Source of the DNA: an uncultured Eubacteriales bacterium
GTDB lineage: Bacteria; Bacillota; Clostridia; Peptostreptococcales; Anaerovoracaceae
Direction of reading: 5' to 3'
Assembly: GCA_902775345.1 (NCBI GenBank)
Contig: CACYLW010000002.1
Location: forward strand, 62,001-126,000
DNA: 64,000 nt
Position numbers and translations under genes: made by a program. This document shows positions 9,216 to 17,630 of this stretch, in pieces (the first letter of the stretch is position 1; each line of letters begins with the position of its first letter). Under the pieces are notes generated by a model that saw nothing but the letters and a program-made list of their open reading frames with translations, was not told the DNA's origin and searched no databases.

Positions 9216-10799
9216 ATGAAAAATAAAAACAAAAGACAGTATCTGATCGCGGCCGCGGTATTCCTGGTTATCTATGTTGCTTTGCTGAGCATGCTGGTAC
9301 TTTGCGAAAAAAATCAGCCCGGAGCGCACATACACTCGTTTGCCGATGCGGTCTGGTACTCGCTGGTCACGATCTCCACAGTCGGTTACGGAGATGTCAC
9401 ACCGGTATCGCCGGGAGGACATCTGATAGGAGTCATCTTCCTGCTGATGTCCATGGGAATACTGGTAGCGTTGTTCGGATCTGTCGTATCGGTGCTCACC
9501 AGTGAAGGGCTTCCGATGCTCAGACTGAGGTTCAGCAGACGCAGCAACTGGTATTATTTTGCGGAATTCACTTCGGAGGCTGACGTGCTTGCCAGGGATA
9601 TCCTCCGCGAAGACCCCGACGGTGTCATTATTTTCGGTATAAACAAGGAAATGGAGATAGAAAAGCCGGACTATTCATGCTTCTTCATCAACGTATCTCC
9701 GGCAAGAATAGTGGCTCATAAGAAGTGCACCGGTGAAAGGTGCAAGCTGTTTTTTCTTGACGAGGATGAGATCGGCAGAAACCTCAAGGCTCTGAATGTC
9801 CAGGAACTCGACGCAGATGTTTATGCGCGTACCGTGAGCGGATCGGAGAAGGTATCCGGGAACATACATTTCTTTCACAGTTATGACTGTTGCGCCAGAA
9901 GCTACTGGAGAGAAAACCCTCTGCATCCGATGGAAGACATTATTGTTATCATCGGCTTCGGTAAATACGGGACAGCGTTGCTTGAACGTGCCATTCTCAT
10001 GAACATAAACGACTCCGAATTTGACGTGTCATATCACGTTTTCGGCGACAGCACGCGCTTCAGGCAGACGCACGTAAACCTTGGCGCCGCAATGGGCATA
10101 AATGAAAAGCATGAGGGCCATGACAGCATATTCTTCCATGATGAAAACTGGGAGAACGCGCATGATCTGATCAGAAATGCGGACAGAATAATAATATGCG
10201 ATGACAGGGTGGAGACCGGCTGGGATATCTACTGGCAGATCCAGCGCTTCTATAAGAACAAGAACAGGATACACCTCAGAAGCAACCGCGTTTCTCCGGA
10301 CATCAGTTATTTCGGCACTAACGAGCAGATATATACCGTTAATCAGATAATCCGCACAAGACTCAATGATGCGGCACGCTTGATGAATGACCTGTACCGC
10401 AGGAGTGTGGAGGAAAGTCTTGACTGGGATGAACTTGACGACAGGCTCAAGCAGTCCAAGATAGCCGCAGCCGACCATCTTATTATAAAAATGAGACTGC
10501 TGCTGAATGACCGCGTCATATCTGACCTGGACTATAAGACTTTCAGGGATGCTTACGATTCACTTTGCGAGGCAAAAAAAGATCCTGCAAAGCTCGATAT
10601 GCTGCGCAGGATAGAACACGCGAGATGGGTGCGTTTTTATGCATATTATAACTGGAAATACGGTGCAAGAAAGGATCCTTACAGGCGTGAGAATCCTATG
10701 ATCTGTGAGTACGATGACATGACTGAGGCCCAGAAGGCTTATCATGACCGCGCTTGGGATCTCATAGGCGAGATCGCCAGGCAGCTGTCCGGCAACTGA
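9216..10799 (+). CDS. Two-TM potassium channel with Rossmann (TrkA-N-like) and RyR domains
   Basis: 527 residues. Two membrane helices (about 10-29 and 70-92) flank a pore loop whose filter is Thr-Val-Gly-Tyr-Gly-Asp (55-60), diagnostic of K+ channels. The cytoplasmic part contains a Rossmann-like stretch near residue 240 (Val-Ile-Ile-Gly-Phe-Gly-Lys-Tyr-Gly), resembling RCK/TrkA-N ligand domains. The last 65 residues (463-527) contain Glu-His-Ala-Arg-Trp...Trp-Lys-Tyr-Gly and a following Pro/Asp-rich helix pair, which I read as a prokaryotic RyR domain. It faces the trkA/trkH pair, so the locus deals with K+. The RyR end suggests gating by a nucleotide-type ligand, but that is inference. Confidence 0.85.
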   Translation: MKNKNKRQYLIAAAVFLVIYVALLSMLVLCEKNQPGAHIHSFADAVWYSLVTISTVGYGDVTPVSPGGHLIGVIFLLMSMGILVALFGSVVSVLTSEGLPMLRLRFSRRSNWYYFAEFTSEADVLARDILREDPDGVIIFGINKEMEIEKPDYSCFFINVSPARIVAHKKCTGERCKLFFLDEDEIGRNLKALNVQELDADVYARTVSGSEKVSGNIHFFHSYDCCARSYWRENPLHPMEDIIVIIGFGKYGTALLERAILMNINDSEFDVSYHVFGDSTRFRQTHVNLGAAMGINEKHEGHDSIFFHDENWENAHDLIRNADRIIICDDRVETGWDIYWQIQRFYKNKNRIHLRSNRVSPDISYFGTNEQIYTVNQIIRTRLNDAARLMNDLYRRSVEESLDWDELDDRLKQSKIAAADHLIIKMRLLLNDRVISDLDYKTFRDAYDSLCEAKKDPAKLDMLRRIEHARWVRFYAYYNWKYGARKDPYRRENPMICEYDDMTEAQKAYHDRAWDLIGEIARQLSGN

Positions 10800-10801
10800 T
10801 G

Positions 10802-12244
10802 TCAGCGTCTCCAGGTCCTGACCGAGAATAGGAAGAGGACAGGGAAGAGCTCAAGTCTGCCCGCGAGCATGTCAAACGCAAGCACCAGTTTCGAAGCTCC
10901 GGAGAAGGAAGCGAAATTGCCTGCCGGCCCGACCATTCCCAGACCCGGACCGATGTTGTTGATGCAGGCGACGACAGCTGTCACATTTACCTCGAAAGGG
11001 AAATTGTTGAGGGACACCAGAACGATGCTGGCTACTGTTACGAGACAGTAAATGGTAAGGTAGATCAGGCATGTATTAAGTGTCTCCTCTTCAACGATGC
11101 GCCCTTCGAAACGGATGCTTTCCACAGACCTTGAATGGATCATCCTGCGCATGCTTCTCTTTGCAGTACGCAGAAGCAGCATGACTCTCGATACCTTGAG
11201 ACCGCCGCCCGTACTTCCGGCGCACGCGCCGATGAACATCAGCAGTACGAGAAGAGTGCGCGAGTACTCCGGCCACTGGTCAAAGTCCATGGTGCCGAAG
11301 CCGGTCGTGGTTATGATCGATGAAACTGAAAAGAATGAATGACGTACAGCCTGATGGAGCGATCCGTACAGGCTGTTTATATTTATGGCAATGGTTATTA
11401 CCGCAAAGGCAACGATGCCAAGATACCAGTGAAATTCCTCGCTTTTTATAGCAGCCCTGAATCTTTTCAGGAATATCAGGTAATAAAGGTTGAAGTTGAC
11501 CCCGAAAAGCAGCATGAATATGCTGATGACGACTTCAAAGTACTCGCTGTCATAGTGGCCGATGCTGGCGCTGTGATTCGAGAAGCCGCCTGTTCCGGCA
11601 GTTCCGAATACGTTGATGAAGCAGTCAAATAAAGGCATTCCCCCGGCAAGAAGCAGGATCAGAAGAGCTGCTGACATCGCAAAATAGATACCATAGAGTA
11701 TTGCCGCGGTATCGCGCATCTTCGGGACGAGCTTGGCTGAAGCAGGGCCGGGAGCTTCCGCCCTGAGAATATACATGCTGCGCTTTCCGCCGAGCGGGAT
11801 TATGATCATGCTGAATACGAGGATACCCATGCCGCCTACCCAGTGTGTGAAGCTGCGCCAGAAAAGCATGGCGTTATCCAGCGATTCAATGTCGGTAAGG
11901 ATGCTGGATCCGGTCGTGGTAAATCCTGAGACGGTCTCAAAGAAAGCGTCGATGAATCCCGGTATCTGCCTGCTTATCACAAAAGGCAGACAGCCGAAGA
12001 AGCTGAGCATGATCCATGAAAGACCGGTGATGGCAAAGCCTTCACGCGCGTAAATACTGCTCTTGCCCGTTTTGACAAGACTGAGAAGCGCGCCTGCGGC
12101 CGCAGTTATTGCTGCTGTTATCAGGAACGCGCGCACAGAAGCCTGCTCGTGATAAATAAACCCCACGACCGTGGGAATGAGGAGAAGGCCGGCTTCTATC
12201 AATAATATCTGTCCGACTGTATGTAATACTACCTTTGTTTTCAT
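10802..12244 (-). CDS. trkH: Trk system K+ transporter, membrane subunit TrkH
   Basis: 480 residues, a polytopic membrane protein of the TrkH/KtrB superfamily. Four pore-loop repeats are visible, for example Thr-Thr-Gly-Ser-Ser, Gly-Thr-Ala-Gly-Thr-Gly-Gly-Phe-Ser, Ile-Thr-Thr-Thr-Gly-Phe-Gly and Asn-Asn-Ile-Gly-Pro-Gly, which line the K+ path. It takes up K+ with gating by TrkA. Its ATG comes three bases after the trkA stop and no strong ribosome binding site is seen, so translation is probably coupled to trkA. Its stop is three bases from that of the convergent K+ channel. Confidence 0.96.
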   Translation of the reverse strand: MKTKVVLHTVGQILLIEAGLLLIPTVVGFIYHEQASVRAFLITAAITAAAGALLSLVKTGKSSIYAREGFAITGLSWIMLSFFGCLPFVISRQIPGFIDAFFETVSGFTTTGSSILTDIESLDNAMLFWRSFTHWVGGMGILVFSMIIIPLGGKRSMYILRAEAPGPASAKLVPKMRDTAAILYGIYFAMSAALLILLLAGGMPLFDCFINVFGTAGTGGFSNHSASIGHYDSEYFEVVISIFMLLFGVNFNLYYLIFLKRFRAAIKSEEFHWYLGIVAFAVITIAININSLYGSLHQAVRHSFFSVSSIITTTGFGTMDFDQWPEYSRTLLVLLMFIGACAGSTGGGLKVSRVMLLLRTAKRSMRRMIHSRSVESIRFEGRIVEEETLNTCLIYLTIYCLVTVASIVLVSLNNFPFEVNVTAVVACINNIGPGLGMVGPAGNFASFSGASKLVLAFDMLAGRLELFPVLFLFSVRTWRR

Positions 12245-12247
12245 GAA

Positions 12248-13606
12248 CTATTGTAGGATCATGGAAAGATCCGTCAGCTGCTTCAATGTTGTTGATATGA
12301 TAACGTGATCGCCCTGTTCGATGGTATCGTTGCCTCGAGGTATGATCACGGACCGGTTGCGCAGGATGGCGCAGATCAGTATGCCGTCCCTGAACTTCAG
12401 ATCCCTGAGAGGGATACCGGTCAGATCGTCGTGCTTTTCTTTTACTATGAATTCGAGCGCTTCGGCTGTACGCTCCGATATGCGGTAAACGGTTTCCACA
12501 TTGCTGCTGCCCGCGCTTTTCGCAGCGCGCACATAGCTTATGACACGGCTTGTCACTATGTCACGTGGGCATACGATGCTGCCGACTTCATCCGCGTCTA
12601 TCAGGTCAAGCATGCTGTTTCTTGAGATCTTCGTTACGACTTTAGGGACGCCTTCACGCTGGGCGTACATTCCCATGAGGATGTTGACTTCATCTGTTCC
12701 GGTGAGGCTTATGAAAGCTTCTGCCGTATCAAGCCCTTCTTCATCAAGGACATCGCGGTTCGTTCCGTCGGCGTTCAGGACCAGAACTTCAGGGGCAGCC
12801 TGGTTGAAAGCTTCTGCCTTGACAGGATCCTTCTCGATCACTACAGGCTTCATGCCTATGCCGTGCATCATACGGATGAGATAATACGCGATCGTGCCTG
12901 CGCCGATTATCAGGATGTGTCTCGGCATGCGGCTTATGATGCCGCAGAGCTTGAGGAAGTGTTCAGCTTCCTTTGGCTCGGCTGCGAAACTGATGACATC
13001 GCCTTTCCTGAGCGTTGCGCTGCCGTCAGGGATCATGGTGCTGCCGTTTCTCCTGATCGCGCATACCAGGGCCTTGGAGTTGTATTTTACGGCAAGCTCC
13101 TGAAGCGTCATGGAAGTAACGGGACCGTCTTCTGCAAGACGGAACTCAACTATCTCAAACAGACCGTGCCTGAACGGTTCAACGGACATGAGACCCGGAA
13201 AACGGAGTACTGAGAATATCTCCTGGGCTGCGTAGAGTTCAGGATTGATCGTCATGGAAAGTCCCATATCCTCTGAAAATACTCCGATCTCATCGGCGAG
13301 CTCAGGCTTGCGGACACGGGCAATGGTGTGATGGGCACCGAGTTTCCTTGCCAGGAGGCAGCAGATCATGTTCACCTCGTCGCTGTCTGTTGCCGCTATG
13401 ACGAGATCGGCGGTTCCGGCTCCTGCTTCAATAAGCAGGTTCCTGTCTACCGCGTTCCCGGACAGGCAGAGAATATCAAGGCTGTTCTGCAGCTCGATGA
13501 GCTTTTTCTCATTTCTTTCTATTGCTACTATCTGATGCCCTTCCTGTGCCAGCTGCTCTATAAGGATGCCGCCGACTTTTCCGGCACCGATTACGATGAT
13601 TTTCAC
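12248..13606 (-). CDS. trkA: Trk system K+ transporter, regulatory subunit TrkA
   Basis: 452 residues with a duplicated Rossmann plus TrkA-C layout. The first nucleotide-binding fold begins at the N terminus with Ile-Val-Ile-Gly-Ala-Gly-Lys-Val-Gly-Gly; the second is near residue 230 with Ile-Leu-Ile-Ile-Gly-Ala-Gly-Thr-Ile. TrkA binds NAD(H) or ATP/ADP and controls TrkH. It is the first gene of the trkA-trkH pair on the minus strand and is divergent from the TetM-like/NYN gene. Confidence 0.96.
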   Translation of the reverse strand: MKIIVIGAGKVGGILIEQLAQEGHQIVAIERNEKKLIELQNSLDILCLSGNAVDRNLLIEAGAGTADLVIAATDSDEVNMICCLLARKLGAHHTIARVRKPELADEIGVFSEDMGLSMTINPELYAAQEIFSVLRFPGLMSVEPFRHGLFEIVEFRLAEDGPVTSMTLQELAVKYNSKALVCAIRRNGSTMIPDGSATLRKGDVISFAAEPKEAEHFLKLCGIISRMPRHILIIGAGTIAYYLIRMMHGIGMKPVVIEKDPVKAEAFNQAAPEVLVLNADGTNRDVLDEEGLDTAEAFISLTGTDEVNILMGMYAQREGVPKVVTKISRNSMLDLIDADEVGSIVCPRDIVTSRVISYVRAAKSAGSSNVETVYRISERTAEALEFIVKEKHDDLTGIPLRDLKFRDGILICAILRNRSVIIPRGNDTIEQGDHVIISTTLKQLTDLSMILQ

Positions 13607-13640
13607 TTGATTGCCTCGCTCTCAAATATATAATTATCTT

Positions 13641-13669
13641 TTGATAGACTTATACCACACGCATATAAC
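13641..13669 (+). promoter_or_regulatory. Sigma-70 type promoter for the TetM-like/NYN gene
   Basis: TTGATA (13641-13646), 17 bases, then TATAAC (13664-13669). It sits 32 bases before the chosen ATG, in the gap between divergent trkA and this gene. Confidence 0.65.
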
Positions 13670-13701
13670 ACAATCAAACAAAACCAGCAGGCGGAGTGGC
13701 A

Positions 13702-16401
13702 ATGGATGCAAAAAAAATCACACTGGGAATACTCGCGCATGTAGATGCCGGCAAGACTACCTTGTCGGAAGCTTTGCTGTACCTCACGGGTGAGATCAGA
13801 AAGCCTGGCAGGGTAGACCACGGCGACGCGTTCCTTGATGACGATCCGATCGAAAGGAACCGCGGCATCACCATTTTCTCACGGCAGGCCCGCTTCTGCA
13901 TAAGGGATGCAGGGAGCCCGGAAACAGAGGTGACTCTCATAGATACTCCGGGCCACGTCGATTTCGCTGCCGAAATGGAGAGGTCTCTTTCCGTGCTCGA
14001 TTATGCTCTTCTGGTCATAAGCGGCTCCGAAGGAGTGCAGGCTCATACAAAGACACTGTTCCGGCTGCTGAAAGAGAGAGAAATACCTGTCTTCGCTTTT
14101 GTGAACAAAATGGATATCGCCGTCAGGAAGAAGGAGGACATCCTCAGGGAACTCGCTTCCGATCTTGACGCCGGGCTGGTTGATTTCAGCGGAGCTGCGG
14201 AGAGAACTGAGGAATTCACCGATGCGGTGACTCTGTATTCACCTGAGCTGGCTGAGATCGTGCTCGAGGGAGATGTGCTTTCCGATGACGATATCGCGGC
14301 AGCTGTGCTGAAAGGCGAACTGGTCCCGTGCATGTTCGGGTCAGCGCTGAAGATGGAAGGAATAGACGGGCTTCTCGAGGTGCTCGGAAGATATACGGGA
14401 GAGCCTGAGCGCGGAACGCAGTTCGGAGCGAGGGTATACAAGACAGCCGCCTCAGACGAAGGAGAGAGACTGTGCTTCATAAAGGTCACGGGCGGAGAAC
14501 TGAAAGTTAAGGATAAGGTAAAAATAAACAGCGCGCTTGGCGATGAAGACTGCGAGGAGAAGGTAAACAGGATATTGCTTTTCTCCGGCAGCCGCTGTGT
14601 CTCCGTTGATTCAGCAGCGGCCGGCACGGTCTGTGCCGTGACGGGCCTGGCAAGGGCACTGCCGGGGGACGGGCTGGGAGCTGAGCCTCCGCTGAGCGGC
14701 TTTTCGATACGCCCGTTCATGGTCTATTCTGTACAGGGTCCTGACGGCATGGATCCTTATCTTCTGATGAAAGACCTTAAGCTGCTGGCAGAGGAAGATC
14801 CGATGCTCAACGTTTCGAGAAATCCTGATGGCAGCATAGATATAAGACTGATGGGGCAGGTCCAGCTCGAAGTGCTGCAGACCATGATCAAAGACAGATT
14901 CGGCTATGATGTAAGCTTCGGCGCCGGCAGCGTTCTGTATCTCGAGACCATATCGGGCAAATACGAGGGCGTGGGGCACTTTGAGCCTCTCAGGCATTAC
15001 GCCGAAGTCCATCTCATAGTAGAACCGGGTGAACGCGGCAGCGGAGTGGTGATCACCAGCGCTGTATCCGAAGATGATCTGGCTCTCAACTGGCAGAGGC
15101 TCATAATGACTCATCTTTATGAGAAGGAACACGCCGGCGTACTGACGGGAGCGCCACTTACTGATGTACGCATCACACTGGCTGCAGGCAGGGCTCATGA
15201 GAAGCATACCGTAGGCGGAGACTTCCGTGAAGCTACTTACAGGGCCGTCAGGAACGCGCTGATGCAGGCAAGGGCAGACGGCAGGGCCGTGCTTCTTGAA
15301 CCGTGGTGCGAGTACGAGATAGAACTTCCGGCACGCAGCGTGGGCCGGGCCATGACAGACATAAGGCAGATGGGCGGCACACAGGATGGTCTTGAGCAGT
15401 CTGAAGATTCAGCAAAGATCAGAGGGCGCGTTCCTGCAGCCGGGATATCCGGCTACCAGCTCATACTCAGCGGATACACTTCGGGTACGGGAAGGCTGTC
15501 GTGCACACCGTGCGGATACGATGAGTGCCATGATCCCGCGGCTGTCTTAGAGGAGAAGGGGTACGATCCGGAGAGGGACGTTGAGAATACCGCGGATTCC
15601 GTGTTCGTGAATCACAGCGGAAGCGACATCGTGAAGTGGGATGAGGTACCCGAACACATGCACATCGGAAGCGTCCTTAAAAAGGAAACCGGATCTCCGA
15701 CACACGGTTATGTACCGCGAAGGAGCCCGGACAGCGCCGGGATTTCAGACGCAAAAGAAGAGGCAAAGAGGAGGATCGCCGCAGAAAAGGAACTTAAAAG
15801 CATATTTGAGCGGACTTACGGAACCGCTAAAAAGACGCGGCACAGAGACGCACGGTCGTCCGATTACAGGAACAAACCTGAGTTGTCAGAGGAGGAAGCC
15901 GCGAAAAACGAGGCGCGCAATCAGGAGATAAAGGCGCGCCATGAACATAAGACATACAAGCGCGACGATAAGCCCGTCATGATACTTATAGACGGATACA
16001 ACATTATTTTTGCCGATGAGTATCTCAAGGACCTGTTTGCGCGTGACGGAGGATCAGCCAGAGACCAGCTCCTTGACAGGTTGAGCAACTATGCCGGCTA
16101 TACCGGCTACGAAGTAACGGCGGTATTTGACGCTTATAACGTGCCGATGGGTGAAGTGCGCGAAGAGGAACGCAACGGAGTCAGAGTCGTCTTTACCGCG
16201 GAGAATGAACCGGCTGACATACGCATGGGCATCATGACGGCAGCTGCCGGAGACCGGCGGATATATGTGGTGTCATCCGACAATCTGGTGCAGCAGGATG
16301 CCTGGACCCACGGCGCGCTCAGGATATCATCGCGCGAATTCCTGGCCGAGCTGTCGCGAACGGAGCAGGAGATAAGAGAACACCTGAAGCGCAGCGATTG
16401 A
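13702..16401 (+). CDS. TetM/EF-G-like translational GTPase fused to YacP/Rae1-type NYN nuclease domain
   Basis: 899 residues from ATG 13702; a GTG at 13696 is also in frame, but AGGCGGAG (13689-13696) is better spaced for the ATG. GTPase motifs are complete: Ala-His-Val-Asp-Ala-Gly-Lys-Thr-Thr, Arg-Gly-Ile-Thr-Ile, Asp-Thr-Pro-Gly-His-Val-Asp-Phe and Asn-Lys-Met-Asp. EF-G-like domains II-V follow. A charged linker (about 620-750) leads to a C-terminal NYN domain starting Met-Ile-Leu-Ile-Asp-Gly-Tyr-Asn-Ile-Ile near residue 758, as in YacP/Rae1, an endoribonuclease that acts in the ribosomal A site. TetM relatives displace tetracycline from ribosomes, but this protein need not do so. The fusion suggests a ribosome-directed nuclease delivered by a GTPase. 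Confidence 0.88.
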   Translation: MDAKKITLGILAHVDAGKTTLSEALLYLTGEIRKPGRVDHGDAFLDDDPIERNRGITIFSRQARFCIRDAGSPETEVTLIDTPGHVDFAAEMERSLSVLDYALLVISGSEGVQAHTKTLFRLLKEREIPVFAFVNKMDIAVRKKEDILRELASDLDAGLVDFSGAAERTEEFTDAVTLYSPELAEIVLEGDVLSDDDIAAAVLKGELVPCMFGSALKMEGIDGLLEVLGRYTGEPERGTQFGARVYKTAASDEGERLCFIKVTGGELKVKDKVKINSALGDEDCEEKVNRILLFSGSRCVSVDSAAAGTVCAVTGLARALPGDGLGAEPPLSGFSIRPFMVYSVQGPDGMDPYLLMKDLKLLAEEDPMLNVSRNPDGSIDIRLMGQVQLEVLQTMIKDRFGYDVSFGAGSVLYLETISGKYEGVGHFEPLRHYAEVHLIVEPGERGSGVVITSAVSEDDLALNWQRLIMTHLYEKEHAGVLTGAPLTDVRITLAAGRAHEKHTVGGDFREATYRAVRNALMQARADGRAVLLEPWCEYEIELPARSVGRAMTDIRQMGGTQDGLEQSEDSAKIRGRVPAAGISGYQLILSGYTSGTGRLSCTPCGYDECHDPAAVLEEKGYDPERDVENTADSVFVNHSGSDIVKWDEVPEHMHIGSVLKKETGSPTHGYVPRRSPDSAGISDAKEEAKRRIAAEKELKSIFERTYGTAKKTRHRDARSSDYRNKPELSEEEAAKNEARNQEIKARHEHKTYKRDDKPVMILIDGYNIIFADEYLKDLFARDGGSARDQLLDRLSNYAGYTGYEVTAVFDAYNVPMGEVREEERNGVRVVFTAENEPADIRMGIMTAAAGDRRIYVVSSDNLVQQDAWTHGALRISSREFLAELSRTEQEIREHLKRSD

Positions 16402-16461
16402 TTTGTGATCATTCCGGTGCTATCTTTATGAACATCTGATAAAACTGAAAGGATAAAAGCA

Positions 16462-17109
16462 ATGAAAAAACACATCAGAATCATTTTTGCAGTACTTATG
16501 ACACTGTTAATGATCATGCTCGCAGGATGCGGCGGTGGAAGCAGCGAAGAAGCGGAAGCTCCTGAAACTTCAGAGCCTGAAGCAGCGGAAACTGCAGAGG
16601 CAGCTGATCCTGTCGGCATTCATCACGCTGAGATAGTGATAAAAGACTACGGCACTGTATCACTTGAGCTCGACGGAGACACGGCTCCGATCACTGTACA
16701 GAACTTCATGGACCTCGCAAATGACGGATTCTATGACGGACTTACATTCCACCGCATCATCGACGGATTCATGATCCAGGGAGGAGATCCGGAAGGAAAC
16801 GGTACCGGAGGATCCGGAAAGAACATAGTCGGCGAGTTCGAAGCCAACGGATATGCGAACGACATCGCGCACACTAAGGGCGTGATCTCAATGGCAAGGG
16901 CACAGGATCCGGACAGCGCAAGTTCCCAGTTCTTCATCATGGTCGCGGATGCTCCGCACCTTGACGGACAGTATGCTGCTTTCGGTCATGTCACATCCGG
17001 GCAGGACGTTATTGACAAGATCGCTTCAGATGCCAAGCCTCTCGATGATAACGGCACCATCGCTGCTGAAGATCAGCCTGTGATCGAATCAATAAAGATC
17101 ATCGACTGA
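16462..17109 (+). CDS. Cyclophilin-type peptidyl-prolyl isomerase, lipoprotein
   Basis: 215 residues. A signal peptide ends in the lipobox Leu-Ala-Gly-Cys (lipid-modified C23), followed by an acidic, Ala/Glu-rich linker to about residue 50. The rest is a short bacterial cyclophilin: Phe-His-Arg-Ile-Ile-Asp-Gly-Phe-Met-Ile-Gln-Gly-Gly-Asp (catalytic Arg), Ser-Gln-Phe-Phe-Ile and Ala-Phe-Gly-His-Val. It is expected to be anchored outside the membrane and to help fold exported proteins. The ribosome binding site is AAAGGA. It stands alone between the NYN gene and mscL. Confidence 0.95.
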   Translation: MKKHIRIIFAVLMTLLMIMLAGCGGGSSEEAEAPETSEPEAAETAEAADPVGIHHAEIVIKDYGTVSLELDGDTAPITVQNFMDLANDGFYDGLTFHRIIDGFMIQGGDPEGNGTGGSGKNIVGEFEANGYANDIAHTKGVISMARAQDPDSASSQFFIMVADAPHLDGQYAAFGHVTSGQDVIDKIASDAKPLDDNGTIAAEDQPVIESIKIID

Positions 17110-17133
17110 CCGGAAGAACTTTTGTAGTATACT
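17106..17133 (+). promoter_or_regulatory. Possible promoter for mscL
   Basis: CTGACC (17106-17111), 16 bases, TATACT (17128-17133). The -35 overlaps the stop codon of the cyclophilin gene. The match is only fair. Confidence 0.35.
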
Positions 17134-17149
17134 TAAATTTGTTAACCGG

Positions 17150-17168
17150 TGCAGGCAGAGAGCCTGCA
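17150..17168 (+). other. Stem-loop in the mscL leader
   Basis: TGCAGGC, loop AGAGA, GCCTGCA: a perfect 7-base-pair hairpin with no T-run, about 35 bases before the mscL start. It is not an obvious terminator; it may affect message stability or translation. Confidence 0.45.
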
Positions 17169-17204
17169 TAACTAAGATAAAGAAAAAAAGAAAAGGAGAA
17201 AGAA

Positions 17205-17594
17205 ATGATCAAGGAATTCAAGGAATTTATCAGCAAAGGCAATGTAATGGACATGGCAGTAGGTATCATCATCGGCGGAGCTTTCACTAAGATCGTTACA
17301 GCTCTTGTTGAAGCAATACTGATGCCTTTCATCGGAGTTATCTGCGGCGGAAAGAGCGTAGCAGATATGTCGGTCACAGTAGGAAATGCAGCAATCGGTT
17401 ACGGAGCATTCATCCAGGCTATCATCGACTTCCTGCTGGTAGCACTGGTATTGTTCATGATCCTCAAGGCATTCAACAAGGCTAAGTCCGTAGTTGTAAA
17501 GGAAGAGGAAGAAGCACCTGCAGAACCTGAACCGGTTCCGGCTGACATCGAGCTTCTGACAGAGATCCGCGACCTGCTGAAGGAGAAGAAGTAA
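17205..17594 (+). CDS. mscL: Large-conductance mechanosensitive channel MscL
   Basis: 129 residues, the usual size. The N-terminal amphipathic helix and first membrane helix read [18 protein letters not shown], the classic MscL start. The second helix lies at about residues 65-90, followed by a charged, Glu/Pro-rich cytoplasmic tail. It opens under membrane tension to release solutes in hypo-osmotic shock. The ribosome binding site is AAAAGGAG. It appears to be transcribed on its own, with an M20 peptidase following 36 bases later. Confidence 0.97.
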   Translation: MIKEFKEFISKGNVMDMAVGIIIGGAFTKIVTALVEAILMPFIGVICGGKSVADMSVTVGNAAIGYGAFIQAIIDFLLVALVLFMILKAFNKAKSVVVKEEEEAPAEPEPVPADIELLTEIRDLLKEKK

Positions 17595-17630
17595 TTTTTC
17601 CGGATATACGGAACATACCGGAGGGGTATC

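Noticed and set aside
13702-16401. Simple call as a tetracycline resistance gene
   Set aside because: TetM-like GTPases without resistance function are common in Clostridia, and this one carries a nuclease domain and no mobile element nearby.
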